Shown in pieces: positions 1-8,728 of a stretch of 64,000 nucleotides of DNA. Position numbers and translations under genes: made by a program. Within the stretch, counting starts at the first letter, position 1. Each line of letters begins with the position of its first letter. Source of the DNA: Planomonospora parontospora. GTDB lineage: Bacteria; Actinomycetota; Actinomycetes; Streptosporangiales; Streptosporangiaceae. Below the pieces are notes generated by a model. It was not told the origin of the DNA, ran no database searches, and worked only from the letters and a program-made list of their open reading frames with translations. The DNA is taken from the NCBI GenBank assembly GCA_014647935.1, contig BMQD01000015.1, positions 169,431 to 233,430 on the forward strand. The letters run 5' to 3'.

Positions 1-415
1 AGCGGCGCACGGCGGCGCGGGGCGACCAGGCCCAGACGAGCACGGCCACGGTCAGCCCGAACAGCGCGAGCCCGCTGGGCACGTGGGTGCCGAGCGCCTC
101 CCAGCTGAAGTGCTGGCCCATGCCGATCAGGAACAGGCCGAGGCTGGCCAGCGCGGGCCAGCCCGCGCCGCGGCCCGGCCGCCAGACCAGCACGGCCGCC
201 ACGATCTGCAGCAGGGCGATCAGGTGCACGGCCATGCCCGCCATCACGTGGGTCTCGGCCAGGTCCGCCCCGCCGTTCACGGCCTGGCCGGCGAACGAGG
301 CCGCGACGATCAGCCCGGCCGCCTGCGCGGTGACCAGGACGCGCAGGCCGTACAGCAGGCCGGTGGAGACCGGGCGGGTCTGGGCGGCGGAGCCCTGGGT
401 GATGACCTCCTGCAT
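1..415 (-). CDS. small integral membrane protein, 3' end off the window
   Basis: The minus-strand reading frame opens with ATG at 413-415 and stays open to the left edge (138 codons visible). The translation begins MQEVITQGSAAQTRP. It then shows about four hydrophobic segments separated by short loops (for example GLIVAASFAG, HLIALLQIVAAVLVW, ASLGLFLIGMG, GLALFGLTVAVLVWAW), so it is probably a four-helix membrane protein. The frame continues past base 1, so the C-terminus is missing. It lies 67 bp downstream of the response regulator gene on the same strand and may be the third gene of that operon or its target. I do not recognise the family and propose no function. Confidence 0.6.
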   Translation of the reverse strand, partial: MQEVITQGSAAQTRPVSTGLLYGLRVLVTAQAAGLIVAASFAGQAVNGGADLAETHVMAGMAVHLIALLQIVAAVLVWRPGRGAGWPALASLGLFLIGMGQHFSWEALGTHVPSGLALFGLTVAVLVWAWSPRAAVRR

Positions 416-482
416 GAGAGGTGTCCTTCCTCGCGGTGGTTGCCTGGCAGCACATCGTGGCCGCGAGAGGACGCTCCCGTCG

Positions 483-1184
483 TCAGCCCGGGGGCGGACC
501 CGCCGATCCGCCGCGGGGAGGATTCCGTACCGGGCGGAAGTCCGCGCCGACCAGGCCGATCCGGTGGGCGACCACCGCCGCCTGGATGCGGTTGCGCAGG
601 CCCAGCTTGTCCATGGCGGTGGAGACGTGGGTCTTGACGGTGGTCACGCCCACGTGGAGGGCGTCGGCGATCTCCCCGTTGGACAGTCCCGCCCCGACCA
701 GGGAGAGCACCTCCAGCTCCCGGTCGGTGAGCCCGGCCGGGACGCGCGGGCCGGCCTGCTCCTCGGCCGCCAGGGCGCGCTCCACCACGCGGCGCAGCAC
801 GGAGGGGGCGAGCAGCGGCTCCCCCGCGGCGGCCCGGCGCACGGCGTCGACCATCCGCTCCGGCTCGTCGTCCTTGACCAGGAAGCCGATCGCCCCGGCC
901 CGCAGCGCCGCGTAGACGTTCTCGTCCTCGGCGAACGTGGTCAGGATGACGATCCGCGCGGCGGGCCAGGCCGCCAGGATCCGCCGGGTGGCCTCCAGCC
1001 CGTCCACCCGGGGCATGCGCAGGTCCATCAGCAGCACGTCGGGGCGGAGCCGCTCGGCGTGTTCGACGGCCTGCGCGCCGTCCACGGCCTCGCCGCAGAC
1101 CTCCATCTCCCCTGCCGCCTCCAGGAGCATCCGCACGCCCGCGCGCACCAGCGCCTGGTCGTCGGCGACGACGACCCGGATCAC
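483..1184 (-). CDS. NarL/LuxR-family two-component response regulator
   Basis: A 233-aa DNA-binding response regulator. The N-terminal receiver domain (about 1-120) has the acidic pair in VVVADDQ, the phospho-acceptor Asp54 in LLMDLRMP and the conserved Lys104 in FLVKDD. The C-terminal LuxR helix-turn-helix (about 150-205) has LTDRELEVLSLVGAGLSNGE followed by VTTVKTHVS. Start is GTG at 1184. It is 46 bp downstream of the histidine kinase gene on the same strand, so the two form a cognate pair. The last 20 residues are Pro/Gly-rich and outside the domain. The stimulus and regulon are not evident. Confidence 0.93.
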   Translation of the reverse strand: MIRVVVADDQALVRAGVRMLLEAAGEMEVCGEAVDGAQAVEHAERLRPDVLLMDLRMPRVDGLEATRRILAAWPAARIVILTTFAEDENVYAALRAGAIGFLVKDDEPERMVDAVRRAAAGEPLLAPSVLRRVVERALAAEEQAGPRVPAGLTDRELEVLSLVGAGLSNGEIADALHVGVTTVKTHVSTAMDKLGLRNRIQAAVVAHRIGLVGADFRPVRNPPRGGSAGPPPG

Positions 1185-1230
1185 GGGGCCTCCTCCCCCT
1201 GCCGCCGGGACTGGGCCGCACCGCGCCCGC

Positions 1231-2901
1231 TCACACCGTCTCCTCCTCCTCGCGACGCCACGGCAGCAGTCTGTACTGCGGCGTCATCCCGCACGAATAT
1301 CCGGCCGGATGGCCGGGGCGCTCCACCGGGAGCGTCGCCGCCAGCCGCCAGCCGCCGTCCGGGCCGGGACCGGCGGACAGGTCCCCGCCCAGAGCGCGGG
1401 CCCGCTCGCGCATGCCCGCGATGCCCTGCCCCGAGGAGGGCAGCGCGTCGCGGGGGCCCGGCGGCGGGCCGCTGAGCACGTTCACCTCCAGCGCGCCGCC
1501 GGCGTCCCGCAGCTCGACGGTCGCACGGGTGCCGGGCCCGGCGTGCTTGAGGACGTTGGTCAGGCCCTCCTGGACGATCCTGGCGGCCGAGGCGCGCGTC
1601 ACCAGGGGGACGGACTCGGTCCCGGGGTCGAGGCGGAGCTCGACCTCCAGCCCGGCGGCGTTCATCCGCTCCACCGCGTCGCGGACCACCTCCTCGGGGT
1701 CGGCGACGGGCAGGTGGGCCAGTTCGGGGTCGCGCAGCACGTTGAGCAGGCCCCGCAGGTCCTCCAGCACCTGGTGGCCGGTGGCGCGGATGTCGGCCAG
1801 CGCCTCGGCCACCGGCCCCGACGGCGCGGCGTACTGCGCGGCACCGGCCCGCAGCACCATGGCGCCGACGTGGTGGGCGACGATGTCGTGGACGTCGCGG
1901 GCGATGCGCTCGCGCTCGGCCAGCAGGTCGGCCCGGGCACGCTCGGCGGCCAGCTGCCTGGCCTCCTCGGCCATGGCCAGCTGCAGGCCCGCGGCGGCCC
2001 GCCGGACGCCGAGGTAGCGGCCGATGATGACCGGCGCGGCCACCATGGCCATCAGGGCGGCGATGCGCAGCGGGGTCACCTCGGCCAGTTCGTCGTCGAC
2101 GATGTTCAGCGCGGTCACCCCGGCGGCGAGCAGGTAGGCGACGGCGGTCCAGGACCACGAGGCGTACATCGCGAAGGCGCCCAGCGTCACCAGGAACAGG
2201 CCCTGCAGCGAGTTCGCGGCGAACTGCGCGTTCTGGTCGGCCAGCAGCACCAGTACGGCCTGCAGTGCGAAGGCCGTGCCGGGGAGCAGGCGGACCAGCC
2301 CGGCGGTGAGCCCGCAGCCGATCACGAACCAGCCCACCCCCCAGACGGGCCACGGCCCGGCGTCCCAGCCGGTCCAGGTGTCCAGGACCATGAAGGCCAC
2401 CCCGCCGCCGGCCAGCAGCAGGTCCAGGCCGGGCCGGCGCTCCACCTCGGCCACCGCCTCGATGGGGCTGCGCAGGTAGCGGCCGACCACGACCGGGACC
2501 GCGCTCATCCCGAGCGGGAAGTACCAGGTGGCGGCGGTGAGGGCGGTCGCCGGGTCGGCGAGGTTGACCGCGGTGGCGGCGCCGGCCAGGACCGCGCCGG
2601 GCACGATCCGGCGCCAGGCGTCGCGGTGGGCGAGGATCCCCACGGCCACCGGGAGCAGGATCTGCGCGGTGTCGGTGGTGAACGCGGGGAACCGGTCGCC
2701 GACGATCAGGAAGGCCGCGTAGTAGGCGCAGACCACCAGCGGACCGCGCCGGACGAACCCCATCGGAGCCCCGGCCAGCAGGGCGAGCGCCGCCGCGGCC
2801 GGCCACGGCGCGGGCTCGCCGGTCTTGCCGGAGACGACGAGGCCGAGGGCGATCCCGGCGAGCGCCAGAAGGACGTCCGGCACCGGACCGCGGGATCTCA
2901 T
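1231..2901 (-). CDS. two-component sensor histidine kinase (HisKA_3 type)
   Basis: A 556-aa membrane sensor kinase. The N-terminal ~280 residues are a run of hydrophobic helices (e.g. VLLALAGIALGLVV, LLPVAVGILA) without an obvious extracellular domain, so it may sense the membrane or an intramembrane ligand. The dimerisation/phosphoacceptor motif is ERERIARDVHDIVAHHV, with the His in DVHD. It is followed by an HATPase domain with N-box IVQEGLTNVLKHA and G-box GQGIAGMRERA. Start is ATG at 2901. It precedes the NarL-type regulator and probably phosphorylates it. Confidence 0.92.
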   Translation of the reverse strand: MRSRGPVPDVLLALAGIALGLVVSGKTGEPAPWPAAAALALLAGAPMGFVRRGPLVVCAYYAAFLIVGDRFPAFTTDTAQILLPVAVGILAHRDAWRRIVPGAVLAGAATAVNLADPATALTAATWYFPLGMSAVPVVVGRYLRSPIEAVAEVERRPGLDLLLAGGGVAFMVLDTWTGWDAGPWPVWGVGWFVIGCGLTAGLVRLLPGTAFALQAVLVLLADQNAQFAANSLQGLFLVTLGAFAMYASWSWTAVAYLLAAGVTALNIVDDELAEVTPLRIAALMAMVAAPVIIGRYLGVRRAAAGLQLAMAEEARQLAAERARADLLAERERIARDVHDIVAHHVGAMVLRAGAAQYAAPSGPVAEALADIRATGHQVLEDLRGLLNVLRDPELAHLPVADPEEVVRDAVERMNAAGLEVELRLDPGTESVPLVTRASAARIVQEGLTNVLKHAGPGTRATVELRDAGGALEVNVLSGPPPGPRDALPSSGQGIAGMRERARALGGDLSAGPGPDGGWRLAATLPVERPGHPAGYSCGMTPQYRLLPWRREEEETV

Positions 2902-3029
2902 AGCGAAAAGGTATCCGCCCGCGCAGGCGGTCCGCTCATCCTCCCGAAGGGCGGCGCCTCCTCCTACTGGCCGGAAGATCGGCCGAATGACCGGTAATCA
3001 ACGGCCAAAGAACCCTTAACCTTCACATC

Positions 3030-3620
3030 ATGACCAATGACACCGCGGTCTTCCTGGGGCAGTGGATGCGGGCCCCGGGGACCACCGGAGCCGTGGCACC
3101 GAGTTCCCGCCGGCTCGCCGAGGCCGTGACCGCCCCGATCCCCCACCGGGGCGATCCGGTGATCGTCGAGCTCGGCCCCGGCACCGGCGCGTTCACCGCG
3201 GAGATCCAGCGGCGGCTGGGCGGCCGGGGGCACCACCTGGCGGTCGAGATCAACCCGAAGCTGGCGGAGTTCCTCGCGGCCCGCCACCCCAAGGTCGACG
3301 TCGTGGTCGCGGACGCGGCGGAACTGCCGGACCTGCTGGAGCGGCGGGGCTTCCTCCAGGCCGACGCGGTCGTGAGCGGGCTGCCCTGGGCCGCGTTCTC
3401 CGAGGGGACGCAGGCGAGCCTGCTGGACGCCGTCGCCGCCGTCATGGGGCCGAACGCGGCCTTCACCACCTTCGCCTACAGCTTCGCCAAGCACCTGCCG
3501 CCCGCGCGGCGCTTCCGGCGGCGCCTGCACGACACCTTCGAGGAGGTCGTCACGGGCCGGACGGTGTGGGGGAACGTCCCGCCGGCCTTCGTGTACCACG
3601 CGCGGCGCCCGCGCGCGTGA
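3030..3620 (+). CDS. SAM-dependent methyltransferase (phospholipid N-methyltransferase-like)
   Basis: A 196-aa class I methyltransferase. The SAM-binding loop is VIVELGPGTGAFT (about residues 44-56), followed by an acidic ribose-binding strand (LAVEINPK) and a VVADAAELP strand, which fits motif II. The end of the Rossmann fold carries VVSGLPWAAF. Family memory (COG3963-type phospholipid N-methyltransferases and rRNA adenine dimethylase relatives) fits the GPGTG loop plus LPW motif. Substrate is uncertain. Start ATG at 3030 is 128 bp from the divergent kinase gene. The gene stands alone, followed by the acyl-CoA dehydrogenase gene in the same direction. Confidence 0.8.
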   Translation: MTNDTAVFLGQWMRAPGTTGAVAPSSRRLAEAVTAPIPHRGDPVIVELGPGTGAFTAEIQRRLGGRGHHLAVEINPKLAEFLAARHPKVDVVVADAAELPDLLERRGFLQADAVVSGLPWAAFSEGTQASLLDAVAAVMGPNAAFTTFAYSFAKHLPPARRFRRRLHDTFEEVVTGRTVWGNVPPAFVYHARRPRA

Positions 3621-3704
3621 CCCTCGCCTTCTGACCGAACTTCGTTCTACCATTGCGTGCGCAACCGGTTCTCTGCGCACGCGACCAGGACGGAGCCGAT
3701 CAGG

Positions 3705-4886
3705 GTGGACTTCACTCTTCCGGAGAGCGCGCTGGCCGTACAGCGCGGCGTCGCCGACATCTGCTCACGCTACGACCTCGACTACTGGCAGCGCTGCGAG
3801 TCCGACAAGCGCTGGCCGGAGGAGGTCTGGGCGGAGCTGGCCAAGGGCGGCTGGCTGGGGCTGGCCGTCCCCGAGGAGTACGGCGGAGGCGGCCAGGGCC
3901 TGCTGGAGCTGGCCGTGGCCACCGAGACCCTATCCGCCTCCGGCGCGGCCGGGGGCTCGGCGTTCACCTACGTCCTGACCCCCGGCTTCGGCGCGATGAC
4001 CCTGGCCCGGCACGGCAGCGCCCGCCAGCGCGAGGAGCTGCTGCCCCGGCTGGCCACCGGCGAGATCGAGACCTGCTTCGCCCTCACCGAGCCCGACGCC
4101 GGCTCCAACGCGCTCGGCATCTCGACCTCCGCCCGCCGCGACGGCGGCGAGTTCGTGGTCAACGGCCAGAAGATATGGATCACCGGCGTGCAGCGCGCCG
4201 CCTGGATGCTCCTGGTCACCCGGACCGTGCCCGCCGCCGAGGCCCGCCCCCGCACCCACGGCCTGACCGTCCTGCTGGTGAACGTGCCCGAGGCCGTCGC
4301 CGCGGGCCGGCTCTCCTACCGGCCGATCCCCAAGATGGGCGCCAACACCACGCCGTCCAACACGGTCTTCATCGACGACCTGCGCGTGCCGGCGGCGAAC
4401 GTCGTCGGCGAGGTGGACCAGGGCGCGCGGGTGCTGTGGGACATCCTCAACCCCGAGCGCATCCTGCTGGCCGCCTCCGCGCTCGGCGGCGCCGAGGTCG
4501 CGCTGCGGGCGGCCGTGCAGTACGCGAAGGAGCGCGAGGTCTTCGGCCGGCCGATCGGCGCCAACCAGGCCGTCGCCTTCCCCCTCGCCCAGGTCAAGGC
4601 CAAGATCGAGCTGGCCAGGCTGATGCTGTACAAGGCGGCCTGGCTCTTCGACGAGCGGCGGCCGTGCGGCACCGAGGCCAACATCGCCAAGCTGACCGCC
4701 TCCCAGGCGGCCTGGGAGGCCGCCGACCACGCCTTCCAGACCCACGGGGGCATGGCCTACTCGCTGGAGTACCCCGTCGCCCGGCTGCTGGCCGACGCCC
4801 GCATCGGCAGGGTCGCCCCGGTCACCGAGGAACTGCTCCTCAACCACCTGGCCACCCAGGTCCTCGGCCTGCCGCGGAGCTTCTGA
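3705..4886 (+). CDS. acyl-CoA dehydrogenase family flavoprotein
   Basis: About 393 aa, FAD-dependent acyl-CoA dehydrogenase fold. Visible signatures: ETCFALTEPDAGSNA (flavin/substrate loop), KIWITGVQRA, GANTTPSNTVFIDDLRVP, ERILLAASALGGAEVALRAA, and near the C-terminus QTHGGMAYSLEYPVARLLAD. It probably oxidises an acyl-CoA in fatty-acid or branched-chain catabolism. GTG at 3705 (before DFTLPES) was chosen because GGAG lies 9 nt upstream and the family normally starts there; an upstream in-frame GTG at 3657 would add 16 residues. The 3' end overlaps the convergent permease gene by 47 nt. Confidence 0.9.
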   Translation: MDFTLPESALAVQRGVADICSRYDLDYWQRCESDKRWPEEVWAELAKGGWLGLAVPEEYGGGGQGLLELAVATETLSASGAAGGSAFTYVLTPGFGAMTLARHGSARQREELLPRLATGEIETCFALTEPDAGSNALGISTSARRDGGEFVVNGQKIWITGVQRAAWMLLVTRTVPAAEARPRTHGLTVLLVNVPEAVAAGRLSYRPIPKMGANTTPSNTVFIDDLRVPAANVVGEVDQGARVLWDILNPERILLAASALGGAEVALRAAVQYAKEREVFGRPIGANQAVAFPLAQVKAKIELARLMLYKAAWLFDERRPCGTEANIAKLTASQAAWEAADHAFQTHGGMAYSLEYPVARLLADARIGRVAPVTEELLLNHLATQVLGLPRSF

Positions 4887-6249
4887 CCCGCACCCGCCCG
4901 GCGGCCGCCGCGCCCGCCGCCAGCACCAGCGGCACCAGCAGGTACGGCCCGCAGGCGGCCAGCAGCGCCAGGGTGAGCACCGTGGCCACCGCCGCGGTCC
5001 GCCGCCAGGCCCCGGACAGCAGGCGGGTCGCGGCGGCGACGCCGACCGCGGTGACCGCGGCCAGGCAGGCCGAGGTCGCCCGCATCAGCGGGTCGAGTCC
5101 GAGCCCGGAGCCCGCCACCGCCGCGGTCACCGCGCCGGAGAGCACGGCCAGCAGGAGCAGGCTGCGATGCGGCACCCGGCCCGGGTCCGCGTCATGCCCC
5201 ACCCGCGCCGGGCCCGCGCCGTGCCCCACCCGCGCCGGGCCCGCGCCGCCGGCCAGCCAGGCGGGCAGTGCGCCGTCGCGGGCCAGCGCGGCGCCGAGCC
5301 GGGCGCCCCCGGCCACGTAGGTGTTGATCGCGCCGAAGCTCAGCAGCAGGGCCGCTCCGGCGGTGACCGGCCCGGCCAGGCTCCCGGCGCCGTGCTCCAG
5401 CAGCAGGGCGAGCGGGACCGGTGAGACGGCCGCCCGCCCGCCGAGCACGCCGATCACGCTCACCGCCAGCCCGGTGTAGAGCACGCCCACGACCGCCAGG
5501 GTGAGCACCGTGGCCCGCGGCAGGTGGCGGCGGGGATCGGCGAACTCGGCCGACAGGTGGCTGGCCGCCTCCCAGCCGACGAAGGCGAAGAACAGCACTC
5601 CGGCGGCCCGGGCGACCCCCTCCGGTCCGTGCGGGGCGAACGGCGTGAAGTTGCCGGGCCGTACGGCGGGCAGGGCCGCCGCCACCGCCGCGACCAGGAG
5701 CGCGACGAGCAGGACCGCCAGCAGGAGCTGCAGCCCGCCGGAGAACCGCAGGCCCGCGTGGTTGGCGGCGAACGCCGCCGCCAGCAGCCCGCAGGTCACC
5801 GCCAGGGTCCCGCCGGCGCCCAGCCCCAGGGCCGAGGAGACGTACTCGGCTCCGATCAGGGCTCCGGCCGGCACCCCGACCGGGACCGCGAAGTAGAACC
5901 ACCAGCCGGTCACCGCCGCGGTCCGGGCGCCGAAGGCCCGCGCGGCGAACGCCGCCACCCCGCCGCCGTCGGGGAAGCGGCCGCCCAGCGCGGCGAAGGT
6001 CAGCGCCACCGGCGCGCTGAGCGCCAGCAGCGCGGCCCAGGCCACGATCGAGGCCGGTCCGGCGGCGGCCGCGGCCAGGTGCGGCAGGGCGAGCACGCCG
6101 GGCCCGAGCACCGCCCCGAGGAGCAATGCCGTGCCCTGTCCCGGCCCCAGCCGGCCGCCCGGCCCCGCACCGCCGGTCCCCGGCGTCCCCGCCACTCGCG
6201 TCGCACTCGTTTCCGGCACCGCACACCGGCCTTCCCATCGATCGGTCAT
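4840..6249 (-). CDS. APC-superfamily amino-acid permease (YjeH-like efflux)
   Basis: A 469-aa polytopic membrane protein with about 11-12 hydrophobic segments. The first helix has the APC-type small-residue stretch GAVLGPGVLALPHLAAAA. Later segments include GVLFFAFVGWEAASHLSAEF, typical of the YjeH/amino-acid exporter group. Start ATG at 6249 (MTDRWEGR). It is divergent from the Lrp/AsnC regulator, a classical arrangement for amino-acid exporters controlled by Lrp homologues. One cytoplasmic loop carries a near-perfect tandem peptide repeat (AGPARVGH twice, then a degenerate third copy; DNA about 5180-5250). The 3' end overlaps the acyl-CoA dehydrogenase gene. Confidence 0.87.
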   Translation of the reverse strand: MTDRWEGRCAVPETSATRVAGTPGTGGAGPGGRLGPGQGTALLLGAVLGPGVLALPHLAAAAAGPASIVAWAALLALSAPVALTFAALGGRFPDGGGVAAFAARAFGARTAAVTGWWFYFAVPVGVPAGALIGAEYVSSALGLGAGGTLAVTCGLLAAAFAANHAGLRFSGGLQLLLAVLLVALLVAAVAAALPAVRPGNFTPFAPHGPEGVARAAGVLFFAFVGWEAASHLSAEFADPRRHLPRATVLTLAVVGVLYTGLAVSVIGVLGGRAAVSPVPLALLLEHGAGSLAGPVTAGAALLLSFGAINTYVAGGARLGAALARDGALPAWLAGGAGPARVGHGAGPARVGHDADPGRVPHRSLLLLAVLSGAVTAAVAGSGLGLDPLMRATSACLAAVTAVGVAAATRLLSGAWRRTAAVATVLTLALLAACGPYLLVPLVLAAGAAAAGRVRVRSSAAGRGPGWPGG

Positions 6250-6293
6250 ATGCCAGGGAAGGTAGCCAGACGAACGAGCAAAACGGTCTTCAA

Positions 6294-6305
6294 TCGAACG
6301 TTCGA
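6294..6305. promoter_or_regulatory. perfect 12-bp palindrome, candidate Lrp operator
   Basis: TCGAACGTTCGA lies in the 81-bp divergent space between the efflux permease (start 6249) and the Lrp/AsnC gene (start 6331). Its position, symmetry and the adjacent AT-rich bases fit an autoregulatory operator for the Lrp protein that would also control the permease. This is inference from position and symmetry only. Confidence 0.45.
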
Positions 6306-6330
6306 CCAGAATCACGGCAGAATCACCGTC

Positions 6331-6795
6331 ATGGACGAACTTGATACGGAAATCATCCGCCTTCTCCAGACGGATGCGCGGCGGTCCAACCGGGAGCTCG
6401 CCCGGCTGCTCGGCGTCGCCCCCTCGACCTGCCTGGAGCGCGTGCGCGCGCTCACCCGGCGGGGGGTGATCCGCGGCTACCACGCCGACATCGACCACGC
6501 CGCCCTCAACCGGAGCGTCCAGGCCATGGTCTCGGTGCAGGTCCGCCCGCTCAGCCGGGCCGTCATCGACAGCTTCAAGGAGTCCGTCAGCGCCCTGCCC
6601 CAGGTGCTGAGCGTCTTCGTGCTGGCGGGCGGCGACGACTTCCTGCTCCACGTCGCCGTGCAGGACCTGGACCACCTGCACGGTTTCCTGCTCGACCGGC
6701 TCAGCCAGCGCCGCGAGATCGCCGGGTTCCGCACCTCGGTGATCTTCCAGCAGGTGCGGAACCCGGTGCTGAGCCGCCTGCCCGACCCGGCGTGA
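6331..6795 (+). CDS. Lrp/AsnC-family transcriptional regulator
   Basis: A 154-aa regulator. N-terminal winged helix-turn-helix (residues 1-50): MDELDTEIIRLLQTDARRSN, then ELARLLGVAPSTCLERVRAL and GVIRGYHADID, the standard Lrp layout. The C-terminal RAM/effector domain follows (about 60-145; VSVFVLAGGDDFLLHVAVQD is replaced here by SVFVLAGGDDFLLHVAVQD). Start ATG at 6331. It is divergently transcribed from the amino-acid exporter gene, so it probably senses an amino acid and controls the exporter. Confidence 0.93.
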   Translation: MDELDTEIIRLLQTDARRSNRELARLLGVAPSTCLERVRALTRRGVIRGYHADIDHAALNRSVQAMVSVQVRPLSRAVIDSFKESVSALPQVLSVFVLAGGDDFLLHVAVQDLDHLHGFLLDRLSQRREIAGFRTSVIFQQVRNPVLSRLPDPA

Positions 6796-6866
6796 ACCGG
6801 AGCCGGAGGCCGGGCCGCGGAGGGGCCACGGACGGGCCACGGACGGGCGCCGGAGCGGCGTCCGGA

Positions 6867-6932
6867 GCTACGGGCGTCCGGCGTCCGGGGGCTACGGGCG
6901 TCCGACGTCCGGGGGCTACGGGCGTCCGGCGG
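6867..6932. repeat. 24-bp tandem repeat, 2.75 copies
   Basis: Unit GCTACGGGCGTCCGRCGTCC plus GGGG, at 6867-6890, 6891-6914 and 6915-6932 (partial). It lies in the 181-bp non-coding space between the convergent ends of the Lrp gene and the next hydrolase gene. No hairpin or coding role is evident. Confidence 0.85.
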
Positions 6933-6976
6933 TCAGCGGGCGCGGCACGGGCGTCCGCCGCCCGGAGCCCGGTCCG

Positions 6977-7891
6977 TCAGGCGAAGGCCTCCTTCAGCCG
7001 CGCGGCCGCGTACTCGCGCGCCTCGGCCGCCTGGTCGAAGAAGCCGGGCAGGCCGAAGAAGCCGTGGATCGCCCCGGCGTAGCACCGGTACTCGACCGGG
7101 ACCCCCGCCGCCGCGAGCCCGGCGGCGTACGCCTCGCCCTCGTCGCAGAGCGGGTCGCACTCGGCGGTGAGCACCGTGGCGGGGGCCAGGCCCGCCTTGT
7201 CGGCCAGACGGAGCGGGGCCAGCCGCGGGTCGGCCGGGTCGCCGCCGTACTGCGCGGCGAACCAGGCCATCTCGTCGGCGCCGAGCCCGTAGCCGGTGGC
7301 GTAGGTCCGGTAGCTGGGCGTGTCCATGGCGACGTCGGCTACCGGGTAGACCAGCACCTGGTGGGCCAGGCGCAGCCCGGCGTCCCTGGCCTGCCAGGCG
7401 GCCACGGCGGCGAGGTTGCCGCCCGCGCTGTCGCCCAGCACCGCGATCCGCCCCGGGTCGGCGCCGTAGGCGGCCGGACGGGCGAAGACGTCCCGGACCG
7501 CGGCCAGCGCGTCGTCGGCCGCGGCGGGGAAGGGATGCTCCGGGGCGAGCCGGTAGTCCACCGAGACCACCACCGCGCCGGTGCGCACGGCCAGGTCCCG
7601 GGCGAGCGCGTCGTTGCGGGCCACGCTGCCGAACACCCAGCCGCCGCCGTGGAAGTAGACGATCACCGGAAGCGGGTGGTCGCCGTCGTCAGCCCGGTAG
7701 ACGCGCACGGGCACGCCCGCCGCGCTCCCGTCGCGCACGACCGGGAGCGGGACCACCGGTCCCCGCTGCTCGGCGAACCCGTCCAGGGCCCGCATCCCGG
7801 CGATCGCCTCAGGGGTGAGCTCGGCGAGGGGCGTGCCGAGATCGGTGGGGAAGAGCTTCAGGTAGGCCTCGGCCTGGGGGTGCAACGCCAT
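6977..7891 (-). CDS. alpha/beta hydrolase, hormone-sensitive lipase family
   Basis: A 304-aa cytosolic esterase/lipase-like enzyme. The oxyanion-hole motif VYFHGGGWVFG (about residue 80), the nucleophile elbow LGDSAGGNLA and the catalytic His in AGAIHGFFGL are all present, so the catalytic triad looks intact. The acid is probably the Asp in ECDPLCDEG. No signal peptide is seen. Start ATG at 7891. The gene follows a class I glutamine amidotransferase-like gene on the same strand (37-bp gap) and may be co-transcribed. The physiological ester is not predictable. Confidence 0.92.
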   Translation of the reverse strand: MALHPQAEAYLKLFPTDLGTPLAELTPEAIAGMRALDGFAEQRGPVVPLPVVRDGSAAGVPVRVYRADDGDHPLPVIVYFHGGGWVFGSVARNDALARDLAVRTGAVVVSVDYRLAPEHPFPAAADDALAAVRDVFARPAAYGADPGRIAVLGDSAGGNLAAVAAWQARDAGLRLAHQVLVYPVADVAMDTPSYRTYATGYGLGADEMAWFAAQYGGDPADPRLAPLRLADKAGLAPATVLTAECDPLCDEGEAYAAGLAAAGVPVEYRCYAGAIHGFFGLPGFFDQAAEAREYAAARLKEAFA

Positions 7892-7928
7892 GGCCGCACC
7901 CTACTCGCCCGGATCCGGCCTCCGGCGC

Positions 7929-8618
7929 TCAGTGGGCGGCGGCCTCGACCAGGGCCTCGATCAGACGGTTGTCGTCGCCCCGCTCCGGATGCCACTGCAC
8001 GCCGACCGCGAAGCGGTGTCCCTGCAGTTCGACGCCCTCCACGATCTGGTCGTCCGCCCAGGCCACCGCGAGCAGACCCGTCCCGAGCCGCTTGACGGCC
8101 TGCCGGTGCGGCGCGGTCACCTCCGCCCGGTCGCCGAGCGCCTTGCCCAGAGCACTGGACACGCTGATCTGGACGGTGTGCGGGCGGCCCGGCTCGCCGT
8201 GCCGGTCGTGCCCGACCACCTCGGGGAGCCAGGGGATCAGGGTGCCGCCCTGGGCGACGTTCAGCACGTGCATGCCCCTCGCGACGGCGAGCAGCGGCAG
8301 CCCGGCCTGCACCGCGGAGCGGGCCACGGCCAGCTCGAAGCGGTCACGGTGCGGCTGGGGCCCGTCCAGGCGCCCGTCCGCGGCCGCGCCGTACAGGCCG
8401 GGGTCGAGCTCGGTGCCGCCGGCCAGGATGAGCCCGGACAGGCCCGCCGTGTAGCCGTCGATCCCGCCCAGGCCCAGGGGCGGGAGCAGCACCGGGGCGC
8501 CGCCGGCCTTCTCCACCGCCCGGACGTAGGACGCGGGTGACAGGACGGCCTCGCGGACCCAGGTGCCCCAGCGGGCGGCCTCGAGGTAGGCGGTGATACC
8601 GATCAGGGGTCGGGACAT
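7929..8618 (-). CDS. class I glutamine amidotransferase-like (peptidase C26), nucleophile Cys replaced
   Basis: A 229-aa protein resembling gamma-glutamyl-gamma-aminobutyrate hydrolase: MSRPLIGITAYL at the start, GLILAGGTELDPGLYG, and GVQWHPE with the conserved His and Glu near the end. In active members the nucleophile elbow reads roughly G-I-C-R-G-M-Q-x-L-N. Here it reads AVARGMHVLNVAQGG, so the catalytic Cys is Ala. It therefore keeps the fold but probably not the hydrolase chemistry. Start ATG at 8618, overlapping the end of a possible 41-aa ORF. Hydrolase gene downstream on the same strand. Confidence 0.88.
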   Translation of the reverse strand: MSRPLIGITAYLEAARWGTWVREAVLSPASYVRAVEKAGGAPVLLPPLGLGGIDGYTAGLSGLILAGGTELDPGLYGAAADGRLDGPQPHRDRFELAVARSAVQAGLPLLAVARGMHVLNVAQGGTLIPWLPEVVGHDRHGEPGRPHTVQISVSSALGKALGDRAEVTAPHRQAVKRLGTGLLAVAWADDQIVEGVELQGHRFAVGVQWHPERGDDNRLIEALVEAAAH

Positions 8619-8728
8619 GCGTCCTCCAGGGCCATGCGCGGGGTCACGCCGCCCGGCGCGGGCGGCGCCCATCCCATCTCCAGCAGCACCCCCATCATGG
8701 CGCACAGTATTTGCGCTATGTCACACAT
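8603..8728 (-). CDS. possible 41-aa small protein overlapping the next start
   Basis: An ATG at 8728 opens a 41-codon frame (begins MCDIAQILCAMMGVLLEMGW, ends DACPDP) whose stop overlaps the start of the amidotransferase-like gene by 16 nt, as in translational coupling. The first half is hydrophobic and the second Pro-rich. Third positions are mostly G/C after the first eight codons. I do not recognise it. It could equally be leader sequence, so it is listed as doubtful. Confidence 0.3.
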   Translation of the reverse strand: MCDIAQILCAMMGVLLEMGWAPPAPGGVTPRMALEDACPDP

